Assembly (NCBI GenBank): GCA_016713125.1
Contig: JADJPT010000002.1
Coordinates: 186,001 to 250,000, forward strand
Direction of reading: 5' to 3'
Length of the DNA: 64,000 bases
Origin: Betaproteobacteria bacterium
GTDB taxonomy: Bacteria; Pseudomonadota; Gammaproteobacteria; Burkholderiales; SG8-39
Positions 62,275 to 64,000 of this stretch are shown piece by piece; position 1 is the first letter of the stretch; each line of letters opens with the position of its first letter. The notes under the pieces were generated by a model, which saw only the letters and a program-made list of their open reading frames with translations, did no database searches and was not told where the DNA came from. The position numbers and the translations under genes were made by a program.

Positions 62275-63117
62275 TCAGGAGGCGACGCGGTCTTCGGCGA
62301 AACCGCGCCGCTTCACGGCGCGGTCCAGTTCGACCAGCGTTTCCAGCAGATCCTGCATCAGGTCCAGCGGCCAGGCGTTGGGGCCGTCCGACATGGCCTT
62401 GGCCGGGTTCGGGTGGGTTTCCATGAACACGCCGGAGACGCCGGCGGCCACCGCGGCCCGCGCCAGCACCGGCACGAACTCGCGCTGCCCGCCCGAGGCC
62501 GTGCCCTGCCCGCCCGGCAGCTGCACCGAATGCGTGGCATCGAACACCACCGGACAGCCGGTCTCGCGCATGATGGCCAGCGAGCGCATGTCGGAAACCA
62601 GGTTGTTGTAGCCGAAGGAGACGCCGCGCTCGCACACCATGACGTTGTCGGCTCCACTGGCCTCGCGCGCCTTGTCGACCACGTTGCGCATCTCCTGCGG
62701 CGACAGGAACTGCCCCTTCTTGATGTTGACCGGCTTGCCGCACATGGCCACGGTGCGGATGAAATCGGTCTGCCGGCACAGGAAGGCCGGAGTCTGCAGC
62801 ATGTCGACCACGGCGGCCACCGGTGCGACCTCTTCGGAGGTGTGCACGTCGGTGAGGATGGGCACGCCGAGCTGGCGGCGCACCTCGTCGAGGATCTTCA
62901 GGCCGGTGTCCATGCCCAGGCCGCGGAACGACTTGCCCGAGCTGCGGTTGGCCTTGTCGTACGAGGACTTGAACACGAAGGGGATGCCGAGCCTGCCGGT
63001 GATCTCCTTCAGCCGCCCCGCCGTCTCGACCTGCAGTTCCAGCGACTCGACCACGCAGGGCCCCGCAATGAGGAACAGCGGCTGGTCCAGCCCGGCTTCG
63101 AAACCGCACAGCTTCAT
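62275..63117 (-). CDS. kdsA: 3-deoxy-8-phosphooctulonate (KDO-8-P) synthase
   Basis: 280 residues. It joins PEP and arabinose-5-phosphate to make KDO-8-phosphate for lipopolysaccharide inner core. Visible motifs: FLIAGPCVVESLELQ, FKSSYDKANRSSGKSFRG, LTDVHTSEEVAPVA, CERGVSFGYNNLVSDMRSL and VFDATHSVQLPGG. Asn at SYDKANR is typical of the metal-independent class. It lies between pyrG and eno on the same strand with short gaps. The ATG 63117 gives the canonical MKLCGFEAG start. Confidence 0.96.
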   Translation of the reverse strand: MKLCGFEAGLDQPLFLIAGPCVVESLELQVETAGRLKEITGRLGIPFVFKSSYDKANRSSGKSFRGLGMDTGLKILDEVRRQLGVPILTDVHTSEEVAPVAAVVDMLQTPAFLCRQTDFIRTVAMCGKPVNIKKGQFLSPQEMRNVVDKAREASGADNVMVCERGVSFGYNNLVSDMRSLAIMRETGCPVVFDATHSVQLPGGQGTASGGQREFVPVLARAAVAAGVSGVFMETHPNPAKAMSDGPNAWPLDLMQDLLETLVELDRAVKRRGFAEDRVAS

Positions 63118-63148
63118 GCCGCTGCGGTGCCGTGCAGGCTTGTGCCGC

Positions 63149-64000
63149 TCACGCCGCCACCACCGACAAGGTGCCGCCGGGGGACGAGCGCTTGGCGCGC
63201 GTGCGGAACTTCTGCGCCGCGCTGACGAACGCGCTGAACAGCGGATGGCCGCCGCGCGGCGTGGAGGTGAACTCGGGGTGGAACTGGCAGCCGACGAACC
63301 AGGGATGGCCGGGCAGCTCCATCATCTCGGGCAGGCTCTCGCTGGGCGTGCGCGCGGAAACCCGGTAGCCTTTGGCGGCCAGCTGCGGCACATAGACGTT
63401 GTTGACCTCGTAGCGATGACGGTGCCGTTCGTTGACTTCCGGGCCGTAGATCTTCGCCGCCAGGGTATCGGCTTCGATCGGGCACTTCTGCGCGCCCAGG
63501 CGCATGGTGCCGCCGAGGTCGGAGGTTTCGGTGCGCTTCTCGACCTGACCGGTGCGATCCAGCCACTCGGTGATCAGCGCGACCACCGGGTGCGGCGTGT
63601 CCGGATCGAACTCGGTGCTGTTGGCGCCTTCCAGGCCGCAGACATTGCGCGCGAACTCGATGGTGGCCAGCTGCATGCCCAGGCAGATGCCCAGGTAAGG
63701 CACGCCGTTCTCGCGTGCGAAGCGGATCGCCGCGATCTTGCCCTCGACGCCGCGCTTGCCGAAGCCGCCGGGCACCAGGATCGCATCCATCTCGGCCAGG
63801 CAGGCCGTGCCGTCGCGCTCGATGGACTCGGAATCGACGTAATGCAGATTCAGCTTGGAGCGCGTGTGTATGCCGGCGTGGATCAGCGCCTCGGACAGCG
63901 ATTTGTACGAGTCGGCCAGGTCCACGTACTTGCCCACCAGCGCAATGTCGACCTCGTGCTCGGGATGCTCGAGCGCGTGCACCAGCTTGTTCCAGGCCGA
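63149..64000 (-). CDS. pyrG: CTP synthase, C-terminal glutaminase part (5' end outside window)
   Basis: The frame is open to the right window edge, so the synthetase domain and start lie beyond it. The visible 283 residues cover the linker (HEVDIALVGKYVDLADSYKS) and the class I glutamine amidotransferase domain. AILVPGGFGKRGVEGKI is the oxyanion strand, YLGICLGMQLATIEFARN holds the nucleophile Cys, and VGCQFHPEFTSTPRGGHP the His-Glu pair. CTP synthase aminates UTP to CTP with glutamine. It is the first visible gene of the pyrG-kdsA-eno-ftsB order. Confidence 0.96.
   Translation of the reverse strand, partial: SAWNKLVHALEHPEHEVDIALVGKYVDLADSYKSLSEALIHAGIHTRSKLNLHYVDSESIERDGTACLAEMDAILVPGGFGKRGVEGKIAAIRFARENGVPYLGICLGMQLATIEFARNVCGLEGANSTEFDPDTPHPVVALITEWLDRTGQVEKRTETSDLGGTMRLGAQKCPIEADTLAAKIYGPEVNERHRHRYEVNNVYVPQLAAKGYRVSARTPSESLPEMMELPGHPWFVGCQFHPEFTSTPRGGHPLFSAFVSAAQKFRTRAKRSSPGGTLSVVAA

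Overview
The window reads as chromosomal DNA of a high-GC betaproteobacterium of the Burkholderiales, most like the Bordetella/Achromobacter side of the Alcaligenaceae. The main reasons are the pyrG-kdsA-eno-ftsB order at the right edge and four orphan Bug-type (TctC) periplasmic binding proteins sitting in small catabolic operons. Genes are densely packed with many ATGA-type overlaps. No gene-free stretch exceeds about 300 bases. No rRNA, tRNA, IS element, prophage or CRISPR array was seen.

Layout. 1-9.9 kb: end of a fatty-acid oxidation dehydrogenase, EamA and TauE transporters, a C45 autoproteolytic hydrolase, a CDF metal exporter, a DSD1-type PLP enzyme, a cupin, an AraC regulator, VOC and SRPBCC proteins, and an aldehyde dehydrogenase. 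9.9-20 kb: a 73-residue protein behind a hairpin that hides its ribosome site, an orphan ParA overlapping an ornithine cyclodeaminase-like gene, a secreted alpha/beta hydrolase, CinA, a class II aldolase, small envelope proteins, a Bug protein, an MFS transporter, a maleate-isomerase-like protein and 5-formyl-THF cyclo-ligase. 20-24 kb: MarR, Tex and RdgC. 24-28 kb: a cupin-esterase-Bug-SDR operon divergent from an IclR regulator. 28-41.4 kb: a serine hydrolase, a CmcJ/NvfI-type oxidoreductase with a DUF3604 protein, and a catabolic cluster (two Bug proteins, TauD dioxygenase, GntR regulator, fused hydantoinase A-B, FAD amine oxidase) with an array of GGTATACC palindromes at its divergent promoter.

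41.4-47.3 kb is the most unusual part. An AT-rich island carries a broken NACHT (STAND) NTPase gene with a pentapeptide-like C-terminus. It lies directly downstream of, and on the same strand as, a host-composition gene for a CHAT caspase-like protease. This looks like a decayed immune-type locus.

47.4-52 kb: a nitroreductase, a CoA hydrolase/transferase, an MFS transporter and nicotinate phosphoribosyltransferase. 52-57.7 kb: lexA with a perfect SOS box, followed by a signalling block consisting of a membrane PAS histidine kinase, a single-domain receiver, a receiver-Ser/Thr kinase fusion, a receiver-adenylate cyclase fusion and an Hpt protein. 57.8-64 kb: ROK kinase, carboxymuconolactone decarboxylase-like protein, a Gfo/Idh-like dehydrogenase, ftsB, eno, kdsA and the 3' part of pyrG.

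Two window-wide observations matter for the reader. First, at least twelve otherwise normal genes outside the island are interrupted by single-base indels, so sequence error should be suspected before pseudogenisation. Second, a three-stem structured intergenic element occurs four times, always downstream of a minus-strand gene.
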